64,000 bases of DNA from Mesorhizobium ciceri WSM4083 (GTDB taxonomy: Bacteria > Pseudomonadota > Alphaproteobacteria > Rhizobiales > Rhizobiaceae): positions 1 to 64,000 of the forward strand of contig NZ_JAFG01000010.1 in NCBI RefSeq assembly GCF_000519305.1. The letters run 5' to 3'. The position numbers and the translations under genes are program-made. The notes below the pieces were generated by a model. It was not told the DNA's origin. It did not search any database and was given only the letters and a program-made list of their open reading frames with translations. Numbering within the stretch: position 1 is the stretch's first letter; every line of letters starts with the position of its first letter. This document shows, piece by piece, positions 21,985 through 29,785 of this stretch.

Positions 21985-23430
21985 CTATCGCACAAGGATG
22001 TTGCGGAACTGCCACGGGTCGTTCCGGTCGAGGTCTTCCGGGAACAGGCCGGGGCGGTTATCGAGCGGCGTCCAGTCGGTGTAGTAGCCCTTGACCGGTC
22101 CGAGATACTGGGACTGCACTTCCAGGCACCGCCTGTAGTCCATCTCGTCGGCTTCGACGATGCCGGCCTCGGGGTTCTCCAGCGCCCAGACCATGCCCGA
22201 GAGCACCGCCGAGGTGACCTGCATGCCGGTGGCGTTCTGGTAGGGCGCCAGCTTGCGCGCCTCGGCGAGCGACAGCTGCGAGCCGTACCAGTAGGCATTC
22301 TTGTCGTGGCCGTAGAGCAGCACGCCGAGTTCGTCGACCCCGTCGATCAACTCGTTCTCGTCGAGCACATGATGCACCGGCTGAGGTTTGCCGGCGGCGC
22401 CGAACATCTCGTCGAGCGACAGCATCGCGTCGTTGCAGGGGTGGTAGGCATAGTGGCAGGTCGGGCGGTAATGCACCTTGCCCTTCTTCGAACGCACGGT
22501 GAAGAAATCGGCGATCGAGATCGCCTCATTATGCGTCACCAGCAGGCCGTATTGCGCGCCGGGCGTCGGGCACCACGAGCGCACGCGCGTGTTGGCGCCC
22601 GGCTGCTCCAGATAGATGGCGGCCTTCGAGCCGTGCTTGTGCTTCTTGGCGTTCTTCGGCATCCATGTCTCGTGTGTGCCCCAGCCAAGTTCCGCGGGCT
22701 GCAGGCCCTCGGAGATGAAGCCTTCGACCGACCAAGTGTTCCAGAACACATTCATCGGCTTCGGCTTCTTGGTGCGCTGGGTGTCGCGTTCGGCGATGTG
22801 GATGCCCTTGACGCCGGCCTTCTTCATCAGCTTGGCCCAGCCCTCGCGGTCGTCCTGCGCGGGCTCCGAGAACTCCAGGCCAAGATCGGTGGCGAGATTG
22901 ACCAACGCCTGCTTGACGAACCACGAGACCATGCCTGGATTGGCGCCGCAGGTGGAGACCGCGGTGGCGCCGCCGGGCTTGTCGTGCTTTTCCTTGAGCA
23001 GCGACTCGCGCAGCGCGTAATTGGTGCGGCTGGCGTTATCGGCCTTGGCGTCGAAATAGAAGCCGAGCCATGGCTCAACGACGGTGTCGATGTAGAGCAC
23101 GCCGAGCTTGCGGCAGAGCCGCATCAGGTCCACCGAGCCGGTATCGACCGACAGGTTGATGCAAAAGCCCTGGCCGCCGCCATTGGTCAGAAGCGGGGTC
23201 AAGAGCTTCTTGTAGTTCTTCTCGGTCACAGCTTCCTGGACGAAGGCGATGCCGCGCTCGTCGAGCAGTTTGCGGTCGGTGTCGCGCGGGTCGATGACCG
23301 CCATGCGCGACTTGTCGAACTTGAAATGGCGTTCGATCAGCGGCAGCGTTCCCCGGCCGATCGAGCCGAAGCCGATCATCACGACAGGGCCGCTGATCTC
23401 ACCGTAAACGGGCCAGTTTTCATTCGCCAT
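21985..23430 (-). CDS. hss: Homospermidine synthase
   Basis: A 481-residue NAD-dependent enzyme that joins two putrescines (or putrescine and spermidine) to make sym-homospermidine, the main long-chain polyamine of many rhizobia. The N-terminal NAD motif VVMIGFGSIGRGTLPLIERH and the active-site region VSTCGANPGMVSWFVKQAL are clear. So are VEPWLGFYFDAKADN and the C-terminal VKGYYTDWTPL. Start is the ATG at 23430 (MANENWPVYGE), placed about 11 nt from AAGGAGTG; a GTG at 23442 lies directly on the ribosome site and is less likely. The putrescine source, ornithine decarboxylase, is encoded about 26 kb away. Confidence 0.95.
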   Translation of the reverse strand: MANENWPVYGEISGPVVMIGFGSIGRGTLPLIERHFKFDKSRMAVIDPRDTDRKLLDERGIAFVQEAVTEKNYKKLLTPLLTNGGGQGFCINLSVDTGSVDLMRLCRKLGVLYIDTVVEPWLGFYFDAKADNASRTNYALRESLLKEKHDKPGGATAVSTCGANPGMVSWFVKQALVNLATDLGLEFSEPAQDDREGWAKLMKKAGVKGIHIAERDTQRTKKPKPMNVFWNTWSVEGFISEGLQPAELGWGTHETWMPKNAKKHKHGSKAAIYLEQPGANTRVRSWCPTPGAQYGLLVTHNEAISIADFFTVRSKKGKVHYRPTCHYAYHPCNDAMLSLDEMFGAAGKPQPVHHVLDENELIDGVDELGVLLYGHDKNAYWYGSQLSLAEARKLAPYQNATGMQVTSAVLSGMVWALENPEAGIVEADEMDYRRCLEVQSQYLGPVKGYYTDWTPLDNRPGLFPEDLDRNDPWQFRNILVR

Positions 23431-23662
23431 TTTATCGGACACTCCTTCAAAACCCAGGAAACTGGGAAAACATGCGCAAAACCGGGCATTTTTGCCCGGC
23501 GGCCATGCGCTACATCACAGATCATTGTCACAAACCAGCGAAAAGCGCCAACCAGCGGCTGGCTGCGTTGGCTACGTGGTTAAGGCTAAAACCGTGGATG
23601 AGTGGCTCTATCCGAACCGAAGCTAGCTCATTCGCCAAGCGCAAGCGACGCGCCCCGTCCGT

Positions 23663-24712
23663 TCAACGGATTTTTGCCCTCGGCGCAGCTGTGGACGCCC
23701 GAACGACCAACTCCACGGGCAGAACGAGTTGGCGGGGCGGTTGGTTGTCAAGAACCATGCGGGCGGCGAGCCTGCCTTTTCCGATCACGTCTTGCGCGAC
23801 AGTCGTCAGCGGAGGTGTGGTGCGCGCGGATTCAGCAGTGCCATCGAAGCCAATGACCGACACGTGGCCCGGCACCTCTATGCCGCGACAAACCGCCTCG
23901 TCGAGTATTGTGATCGCCTGCCAATCCGACATGGTCAAGATCGCGGTCGCTTCAGGCACATTGTCGAACACAATCGCTCCAGCAGATGGATCGCCGGGCG
24001 TCGTCTCGATAATCGGGACATCGTCGATCGACAAGTTCGCCTCCGCCAAGCCCTGTTTGAAACCGTCAAGCCTTTCGTCATCGAGTGAGAAGCCGGCTAG
24101 AAGCGGGCGCTTTGCCTGTCCGGGCATGTGCACGATCGGAGGGCCTGGAGTTCTCCGTATGGACAGGATGGCAAAATGTCGGTGTCCCAGCCCAGTCAGA
24201 TGCCGGACGGCAGCGACCGCGCCCCTCCTGCCGTCGATCTTTATCGAATTGATGTCGGGACCTGCGTCGCTTTCGAGAATGACGAAGGGCAGGCGCCGCC
24301 GTTGTGCCGATGTTATGAGACCGATGTCCCCGCTGTGACCAAGGATGAAGCCGTCAACGAGGGCCTCGCGGATGCTGGCGAAGCGGGTATTATCGGTGCC
24401 GTTTACAAGGCTGAGCGTCGTTCCGGCCTCGTCGCAGGCGAGCGAAACGCCCAGCACCAGCTCGCGGCCATAGGGACTTCTCATCACCTCGGCGATAGCG
24501 TAGGCGCCAGGTGGCATGAACCCGATGGCATTGAACTTGCCATCCCGCAGCAATCGTCCCTTTGGATCGGGGCCGCCAAAACCGAGCGCTCGCGCGGCCG
24601 CTTCGACACGTTGGCGCAACTCAGGCCTGACCAGTTCCGGCCGGTTGAAGACGTTGGAAACAGTGCCCCGGGAGACACCGGCAGCCTTGCCCACGTCGGC
24701 TAGCGTTGGCAT
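23663..24712 (-). CDS. LacI-family transcriptional regulator
   Basis: A 349-residue repressor. The N-terminal helix-turn-helix (residues 3-25, TLADVGKAAGVSRGTVSNVF) and hinge helix are typical. The rest is a periplasmic-binding-like sensor domain (VDGFILGHSG, VIGFDGTAESARTTPPLTTV). The ligand is probably a sugar or nucleoside but cannot be named. It is divergent from a MoaF-like gene, and two copies of a perfect palindrome lie between them, so self-regulation and control of the neighbour are likely. Confidence is high for the family and low for the target. Confidence 0.93.
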   Translation of the reverse strand: MPTLADVGKAAGVSRGTVSNVFNRPELVRPELRQRVEAAARALGFGGPDPKGRLLRDGKFNAIGFMPPGAYAIAEVMRSPYGRELVLGVSLACDEAGTTLSLVNGTDNTRFASIREALVDGFILGHSGDIGLITSAQRRRLPFVILESDAGPDINSIKIDGRRGAVAAVRHLTGLGHRHFAILSIRRTPGPPIVHMPGQAKRPLLAGFSLDDERLDGFKQGLAEANLSIDDVPIIETTPGDPSAGAIVFDNVPEATAILTMSDWQAITILDEAVCRGIEVPGHVSVIGFDGTAESARTTPPLTTVAQDVIGKGRLAARMVLDNQPPRQLVLPVELVVRASTAAPRAKIR

Positions 24713-24748
24713 TGCGATTCACCCATTTCCCTTCAGTTAGACCATTTT

Positions 24749-24820
24749 TTGGAGCGCTCCAAGAATTTTGTTGACTCGAAACTGGAAAGGGCGGATCGTA
24801 TCACTTGGAGCGCTCCAAGT
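24749..24820. promoter_or_regulatory. Paired LacI-type operators around a promoter
   Basis: TTGGAGCGCTCCAA occurs at 24749-24762, and the same core extended to ACTTGGAGCGCTCCAAGT lies at 24803-24820. Both are perfect palindromes centred on CG, as LacI-family sites are. Centre-to-centre distance is 56 bp, a little over five helical turns. A TTGACT hexamer (24771-24776) sits between them and could be a -35 box for the rightward gene. The left operator is 37 bp from the LacI start codon. Confidence 0.85.
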
Positions 24821-24904
24821 AAGGCGTATCTGGCATTTTCGCGACTGAAACATCGAAGATCGTCAAATGGCTTGGTCCCAACGGCCACGCCCAGGGAGGG
24901 TGTT

Positions 24905-25234
24905 ATGGCAGAAACCAATGTTTTTCCCGCCTCGCTTATCGGTAAGACTTTCGACTGCGTTTTCGGCCCGTTCATACCCCGGCTGACGTTTTTCTCGCCG
25001 GAGGAATTACATGTGCAGGCGTCGATCGGAGCCACCAAAATTGACGAGGTGGTCAAGATCGACTTGACCAGCGTACGCCCGAACCTCGTGCTCATGAGCT
25101 GGACGGAGCAGAGCGGCAACTTCATCGTGCAGCTGCAGGATCATGAGAACGGGATCGTCCACAATTATGCGCGGCTGGCCGACGGGCAGCTCTTCTGTGC
25201 CCAAGGCGCCATTCAAGCCGTTTCGCCTGCGTGA
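24905..25234 (+). CDS. MoaF-like small beta-barrel protein
   Basis: A 109-residue cytoplasmic protein (MAETNVFPASL...). Pattern GKTFDCVFG ... LTFFSPEELHV ... VRPNLVLMSWTEQSGNFIVQLQDHE ... GQLFCAQGAI matches the MoaF-related/lipocalin-like domain (small barrels with an RPNL-x3-W-E core). MoaF proteins accompany monoamine regulons in some bacteria, but function is not settled. Start is the ATG at 24905 with AGGGAGGG 4 nt upstream; the frame is open further up but crosses both operators. Divergent from the LacI regulator and very probably under its control. Confidence 0.75.
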   Translation: MAETNVFPASLIGKTFDCVFGPFIPRLTFFSPEELHVQASIGATKIDEVVKIDLTSVRPNLVLMSWTEQSGNFIVQLQDHENGIVHNYARLADGQLFCAQGAIQAVSPA

Positions 25235-25362
25235 CGCTCCCGCGTCGCGGTCCGGCAAAGTGCGGCATCGACCGGCATACTGCTGTTTCCTAGTTGAAGT
25301 ACTTCGGATTACGATCTGCTGAATTGCCGTCATCGATTTCCCTAGTGAAGGAGGAAAGTGCG

Positions 25363-25806
25363 ATGGAACTCGCTTACGACAGTCATCTGCTTGCCCGAAT
25401 TCTGCTGAGCGTCGCGACCGTAGGCTACGGTGTGGTGACGATCAAAGCCGACCTCAACGCCACCCACGCCACCAATCCGCTGTGGACTCCGCACGCCCGG
25501 TTTCACGTCGTTTGGCAGGTGCTGAGCTACACCGGAGTCGCGCTGATTGCGCTGGGGCTTATCTGGATTGGAGGGCCACTCCAAGCCGAGCGGCTCTATC
25601 TCGCCGGGGGATTGGGCGTCGCCATGTATGGAGCGTTCTTCGTGGCCATGCTTTCACGACCAATCTATGGCGGCGTGCTCTACGACGAGAACGGCTACCT
25701 GCCATTCCGACCGCCGTTCGGACCGGCGGGTTGGCGGTGGGATGTCAACGTCACCGTCTTTAGCGCGATGTCCGCGATCCTGCTGCTGGGCCTAGCCACG
25801 ATTTAG
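25363..25806 (+). CDS. Four-helix membrane protein of unknown function
   Basis: A 147-residue integral membrane protein with hydrophobic helices at about 8-25, 44-64, 70-92 and 124-145. The loop after helix one carries TNPLWTPHARFHVVWQV, a conserved-looking polar/aromatic motif with two histidines. I do not recognise a named function. Start is the ATG at 25363 with a very strong GAAGGAGGAAAG ribosome site. It lies 128 bp downstream of the MoaF-like gene on the same strand, so may share its promoter. Its stop overlaps the stop of the convergent DUF3445 gene by 4 bp. Confidence 0.75.
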   Translation: MELAYDSHLLARILLSVATVGYGVVTIKADLNATHATNPLWTPHARFHVVWQVLSYTGVALIALGLIWIGGPLQAERLYLAGGLGVAMYGAFFVAMLSRPIYGGVLYDENGYLPFRPPFGPAGWRWDVNVTVFSAMSAILLLGLATI

Positions 25807-26723
25807 GACAGCGCCAGCGCCCCGAGCCGGTCGACTAGCCGATCGCGGTCTGCGGTCAGGCCCTTGTAGTCGAGCTGGGCGAGGTCGAGCGCCTCGAGTT
25901 GGGCGGCGAAAGACGCCGCGAGCTTCGCCCGATCCGGGTGCTTCGCCAGCACGGCGAGCGGGTCGAGATGGATGCGGATGGTGAACAGGATATCGCGTGA
26001 AACAGGCAGTTTGCGCAGGGTTTGCCGCTCGACGCGGATGAAGGCATGGGCGTCGATGTCGCCATCGGGAAAGCGCGTTGGCCGGTTGGTGGCGCGGTCG
26101 ATGCGCTGCAGGTCGGAAAGCGGATGGTAGAGCGCGTTGTCGGACTGGATCGACCAGTTGTAGCGCTCGACGGCCTGCCCCTGGAGGCCATCGAACATCC
26201 GGTTGATGAGTTCTGCCGGACGCGTGCCCGGGCCGAAACCCGGCACCGGCGCGTGGATGTCCTGCAGCGGCTTGCCGAATTTTTCCAGCAGCGACCAGGA
26301 CGAGGGAAAGCAGAGCGAGCCGGCAACCAGCCGCCAGCCGCTGTCGCCACGGCGCATCAAAATCAAATCCTCCTGGACGAGCAGTGAGGCCTTGGACAGC
26401 GGCGCATCGGCAAGGGAAGCAGGCAGTCGGTTCGCCGCGCCCACCACCTCGACGCCTGATCCGCCGAGCCGATGGGTTTCGGGGAACCTCTCCAGGAGAT
26501 GCGCACCAAGCAAGTCGAGCACTTCCTGCTGGGCATCGCGCGTGCCGTCCTCCTCGACGAAAACGCGCTCTGGGATTTCGTCATAGAGCCGGTGCTTTTC
26601 GGCGAGATACGGCAGCAGATAGCCGTCGACCTCGATCCAATCCGCTGGGTCGAGCGGCTTCAGGCCGATGCTGAACAGTTTCGACGAGCCGTCATAGGGT
26701 GTGTGAGTGGGCACAGTCGTCAT
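25803..26723 (-). CDS. DUF3445 / haem-dependent oxidative N-demethylase-like protein
   Basis: A 306-residue soluble protein. The pattern FSIGLKPLDPADWIEVD near the start, then LLVQEDLILMRR, AGSLCFPSSWSLLEKFGKPLQDIHAPVPGF and IRVERQTLRKLP, matches the DUF3445 family, whose characterised member is the catalytic subunit of a dimethylamine-oxidising haem enzyme (HODM). Whether this protein has that activity is unknown; no electron-transfer subunits are nearby. Start is the ATG at 26723, 3 bp after the pabC-like stop, so it is the third gene of the pabB-pabC operon. Confidence 0.85.
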   Translation of the reverse strand: MTTVPTHTPYDGSSKLFSIGLKPLDPADWIEVDGYLLPYLAEKHRLYDEIPERVFVEEDGTRDAQQEVLDLLGAHLLERFPETHRLGGSGVEVVGAANRLPASLADAPLSKASLLVQEDLILMRRGDSGWRLVAGSLCFPSSWSLLEKFGKPLQDIHAPVPGFGPGTRPAELINRMFDGLQGQAVERYNWSIQSDNALYHPLSDLQRIDRATNRPTRFPDGDIDAHAFIRVERQTLRKLPVSRDILFTIRIHLDPLAVLAKHPDRAKLAASFAAQLEALDLAQLDYKGLTADRDRLVDRLGALALS

Positions 26724-26726
26724 GTT

Positions 26727-27389
26727 TCAGGTCAGTCTTGCGGGGATCAGTCCGCGCAGCGAATTGCCGACGAACAGGGACTTGGCGGATTTCAGATCGT
26801 TCAAGCTGTAGATCGCTTCGCGGGCGCGGCCTTCATCCAGAAGCTGCGCGCGCAATACGCCAGGCAGCAGGCCGCAATCGAGCCGGGGCGTGGCCAGCAC
26901 GCCGTCGCCGAGATCGGCAAAGACATTGGTGATCGTGCCTTCACAGATCTCGCCGCGCTCGTTGGCCATAAGCACCTCGTCGGCCTGGGTGATGAGGTGT
27001 TCGGCGCGGGCACGCGTGTAGAGCTGCCGCCGGCTGGTCTTGTGGCGCAGCAGCGTGTCGTGCGAATCGAGCTTGGTCCGCGCCAGCCGCAGCATCCAGA
27101 CCTTGTCGGCGGCGAGCGGTTCATAAGGCTGCGCCGAGGCCGTCACCTCACCATCGTGCGACAGGGCGAGCCGCGTGCGCATGGCAACGCCCGAACCGCT
27201 GACCGCGCTGCTCAGTGCCTCGCCGACCGTGCCTGGATCACAGCGGAAGCCGAGCTCCGCCGCCGAGCCATAAAGGCGCGCAAGATGACGATCGAAGCGC
27301 AGGAAGCCCGGGCCGGGTTCCCAGCGCATGGTCTCGATCAACTGAAAGTCGGCGGTGTTCCCGTCGCGAAGCGCGCTTTCAGCAGACAC
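26727..27389 (-). CDS. pabC: Class IV aminotransferase, aminodeoxychorismate lyase-like
   Basis: A 220-residue PLP protein of fold type IV. Recognisable: DFQLIETMRWEPGPGFLRFDRHLARL near the N-terminus, the PLP lysine in LLRHKTSRRQLY, EVLMANERGEICEGTITNVF and GLLPGVLR. The likely reaction is 4-amino-4-deoxychorismate to p-aminobenzoate plus pyruvate. Start is inferred as the GTG at 27389, because AGGAGG lies 10 nt upstream and the conserved FQLIET block would be lost with the ATG at 27329. It overlaps the end of pabB by 52 bp, which suggests translational coupling. Neighbouring pabB makes the pABA assignment strong, although branched-chain or D-amino-acid transaminases share this fold. Confidence 0.85.
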   Translation of the reverse strand: MSAESALRDGNTADFQLIETMRWEPGPGFLRFDRHLARLYGSAAELGFRCDPGTVGEALSSAVSGSGVAMRTRLALSHDGEVTASAQPYEPLAADKVWMLRLARTKLDSHDTLLRHKTSRRQLYTRARAEHLITQADEVLMANERGEICEGTITNVFADLGDGVLATPRLDCGLLPGVLRAQLLDEGRAREAIYSLNDLKSAKSLFVGNSLRGLIPARLT

Positions 27390-28483
27390 TCCTGATACTC
27401 CTCCTGCGCCGTCGAATCGAAGACGACGCCGCCTCCGACATTGTAGACGGCCTCGCCGCCCGAAAAGAGCGAGATGGTGCGGATCGCCACGGAAAAGCGC
27501 ATCGGTCCGCCGGGCGCGATCCAGCCTATGGCGCCGCAATAGGCATCGCGGGGCGTGCCTTCCAGGTCGCGCAGGATCTCCATGGCACGGATCTTGGGCG
27601 CGCCGGTGATCGAACCGCAAGGAAACAGCGCCGCGAAAATCTGGCGGATAGAGAGACCCGGCAGCAGTTTGGCCCTGACGTCGCTCACCATCTGATGCAC
27701 GGTCGGGTAGGTCTCGATGCGGAACAGCGCCGGCACGTCCAGCGTACCGACCTCGCTGATCAGCGAGATATCGTTGCGAAGGAGATCGACGATCATCCGG
27801 TTTTCGGCCTGGTTCTTCTCGTCATTGCGCAGGAAGATCTTCTGCCGTTCGTCCTCGGCTTTGGTGGCGCCGCGCGGCGCCGTGCCCTTCATCGGATGCG
27901 TCTCGATCATGCCCTCGGCGTCGATCTCGAAGAACAGTTCAGGCGAGCGCGACAGCACGATGGGTTCACCGAGCGCGATCAGCGCGCCATATTTCACCGG
28001 CTGACGTTCCGTCAATGCATCGAAGGCGGCCAGCGGCTCGCCTGACCATTGCGCATGCACGGGAAAGGTCAGATTGCCCTGGTAGCAATCACCTTGCCGG
28101 ATGTGCTGGTGCAGCCGCGAGAAGCGTTTTTCATAGTCCTCGGGTGACCACGTCGCACGAGCGTCGAAGATCGGGCCATTGGTCGCTATGGTGTCGCGCG
28201 GCGGCACCGCCTCTTCGACCGGGGCATCGAAAACCCCAAGGCACACGAGCGGCGCGCGGCGTCCGTTCGGCAGCAGGGGAACGAGCTTGGGTTCGAGCAG
28301 GTAGCCCGCCTCATAAGAGAAATAGCCGGCAAGCCATTTGCCTGCATCATGCGCGGCTTGTGCTGCCTTCAGAACCGGCTCGAAATCCTCTGCGTCGTGC
28401 GCCACGATGATATCGGCCGGCCGGTCGAAAACGAGCTGGCGCGCGCTTTTGTCATTGCGAAAAATTGCGGCGGGCAGGGACAT
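27338..28483 (-). CDS. pabB: Aminodeoxychorismate synthase component I
   Basis: A 381-residue chorismate-utilising enzyme that aminates chorismate to 4-amino-4-deoxychorismate for folate synthesis. Clear chorismate-binding motifs: ETHPMKGTAPRG, DLLRNDISLISEVGTL, FPCGSITGAPKIRAMEI and GAIGWIAPGG. The conserved PMKGT lysine is present, as in PabB-type enzymes. There is no fused glutamine amidotransferase; that subunit must be elsewhere. Start is taken as the ATG at 28483; a GTG two codons upstream is possible. First gene of an operon with the pabC-like and DUF3445 genes. Confidence 0.92.
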   Translation of the reverse strand: MSLPAAIFRNDKSARQLVFDRPADIIVAHDAEDFEPVLKAAQAAHDAGKWLAGYFSYEAGYLLEPKLVPLLPNGRRAPLVCLGVFDAPVEEAVPPRDTIATNGPIFDARATWSPEDYEKRFSRLHQHIRQGDCYQGNLTFPVHAQWSGEPLAAFDALTERQPVKYGALIALGEPIVLSRSPELFFEIDAEGMIETHPMKGTAPRGATKAEDERQKIFLRNDEKNQAENRMIVDLLRNDISLISEVGTLDVPALFRIETYPTVHQMVSDVRAKLLPGLSIRQIFAALFPCGSITGAPKIRAMEILRDLEGTPRDAYCGAIGWIAPGGPMRFSVAIRTISLFSGGEAVYNVGGGVVFDSTAQEEYQECLLKARFATGTPPTFS

Positions 28484-28664
28484 GGGCACCGAATGCTGCG
28501 GTCAATGAAGCATCAACCGCTCTATATGGGGTGCCGCCCGCGCGCAATCGAGGGAACGGCACGCTGCCTCTTAAAGCCGACCTTTGGGCCAACTCAGGAA
28601 CCAAGAGCAAACGGCGACGCCGATATGGCGCCGCCGCTTGCAATCTTCTGGTCTCGCCTGGCGA

Positions 28665-29423
28665 TCAGCTGTTGCTGGAGGTTCCGGCTGTTGGAAACTG
28701 CTTGGCGAATTCCTTCTCGTTGCCGGCGGCGAGCAGTTTGGCCTGCTCGATCCAGCGTTCGCGCGCGATGCGGCCGTCGAAATTCATGACGTCCTCGATC
28801 CGTTTGATATCGGCCGCGGTCCAGGACGCGATCTGGGCGAAGCTGGTGACGCCTTGCGCCTTGAGCAGCTTCTCGTTGACCGGACCGATGCCGATCAGCC
28901 GGCGCAGATTGTCGGGCTTTCCGGATGCTGGCTTTGCTGTTGCTGCAGGCTTGGCTGTTGCAGGTTTGCTGGTTGCGGATTTGGCTGGAGCCGAGGTTTT
29001 GGTGGCGGCGGGTTTCGCCGCCGGCTTGGCAGGGACCACCTTGGCAGAAACCGGCTTGGCAGAGACCGCTTTCGCAGCGGCCGGTTTGGCCGGCGCGGGC
29101 TTTGTGGCGGCGGATTTGGCCGGCGCGGGGGTCGACATCAGGGCCGCCGGCGCCTGGCTTGCCGGCTTTGCCGCGCTGCTTCCGGCGGCAGGTGCGGCCG
29201 GCGCGTCACGCAGCCGGCGCTCGAGGTCGGCGCGGGTCTTGCCGCATGCATCGAGTTCGCCGGTCAGGCGGTCGCTGTCGGTGCGCAGCCTGTCGCGTTC
29301 GCTGCGTGTACGGTCGAGGTCGCCGCGCAAGCTGTCGAGTTCACCGCGCAGACGCCCCCAAAGGAACCAGCCGACCAACACGCCTATCAGGAACGCCAGG
29401 ACCACGTAGAAAAAAGTGCCCAT
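28665..29423 (-). CDS. Membrane-anchored coiled-coil protein with C-terminal helix-hairpin-helix (COG3743-like)
   Basis: A 252-residue protein in four parts. An N-terminal membrane helix (about 4-22), a charged coiled coil (about 25-72, LRGDLDRTRSERDRLRTDSD), a long Ala/Lys/Pro linker (about 75-168, many AKPA units), and a helix-hairpin-helix domain (about 171-235, LRRLIGIGPVNEKLLKAQGV, then FAQIASWTAADI, RWIEQAKLLA). The last domain is the COG3743 type predicted to bind nucleic acid. Having it on a membrane anchor is unusual, and its role is unknown. It is monocistronic. Confidence 0.75.
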   Translation of the reverse strand: MGTFFYVVLAFLIGVLVGWFLWGRLRGELDSLRGDLDRTRSERDRLRTDSDRLTGELDACGKTRADLERRLRDAPAAPAAGSSAAKPASQAPAALMSTPAPAKSAATKPAPAKPAAAKAVSAKPVSAKVVPAKPAAKPAATKTSAPAKSATSKPATAKPAATAKPASGKPDNLRRLIGIGPVNEKLLKAQGVTSFAQIASWTAADIKRIEDVMNFDGRIARERWIEQAKLLAAGNEKEFAKQFPTAGTSSNS

Positions 29424-29785
29424 TGTCTCTCTCCAGTCAGATCCGTCTGCCGTGGGTCATGACCTTCGGCGAAGGACTACTCTTGGTGGTTCCGCGGTAA
29501 GCAGAACAGCCGGCTTCGGTTCGAGCTGTCGGCGATCGGCTTTGCCTGCCCATGGCCAACGACCGTTGTCGCGTTCGCCTGAGCGCCACGGCCGGCTGAG
29601 ATTTCTCCTCGCCGATCCGCATGCGCTCCGGCTGAGCTTGGAGCGAAGGCTATCATAGAGCTTGTGGAAAGCTATCGGAAAACTTCGGTGGAGAGTACTT
29701 CAAGAACAGATATTTAGGGCGATAGTAGAGCTGTCCCAACATGCATTCCGGCTAAACTGTCAGAGCGACGCCTGAGGGACGTGGT
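29424..29785. other. 362-bp intergenic region without recognised features
   Basis: It lies between the helix-hairpin-helix gene start and the stop of the M3 peptidase gene. A small CGCTCC...GGAGCG hairpin is seen near 29623-29644. No gene or RNA is recognised. Confidence 0.4.

Noticed and set aside
21979..23583. 534-codon + strand frame antisense to homospermidine synthase
   Set aside because: Shadow of a well-conserved enzyme; composition typical of antisense high-GC reading.
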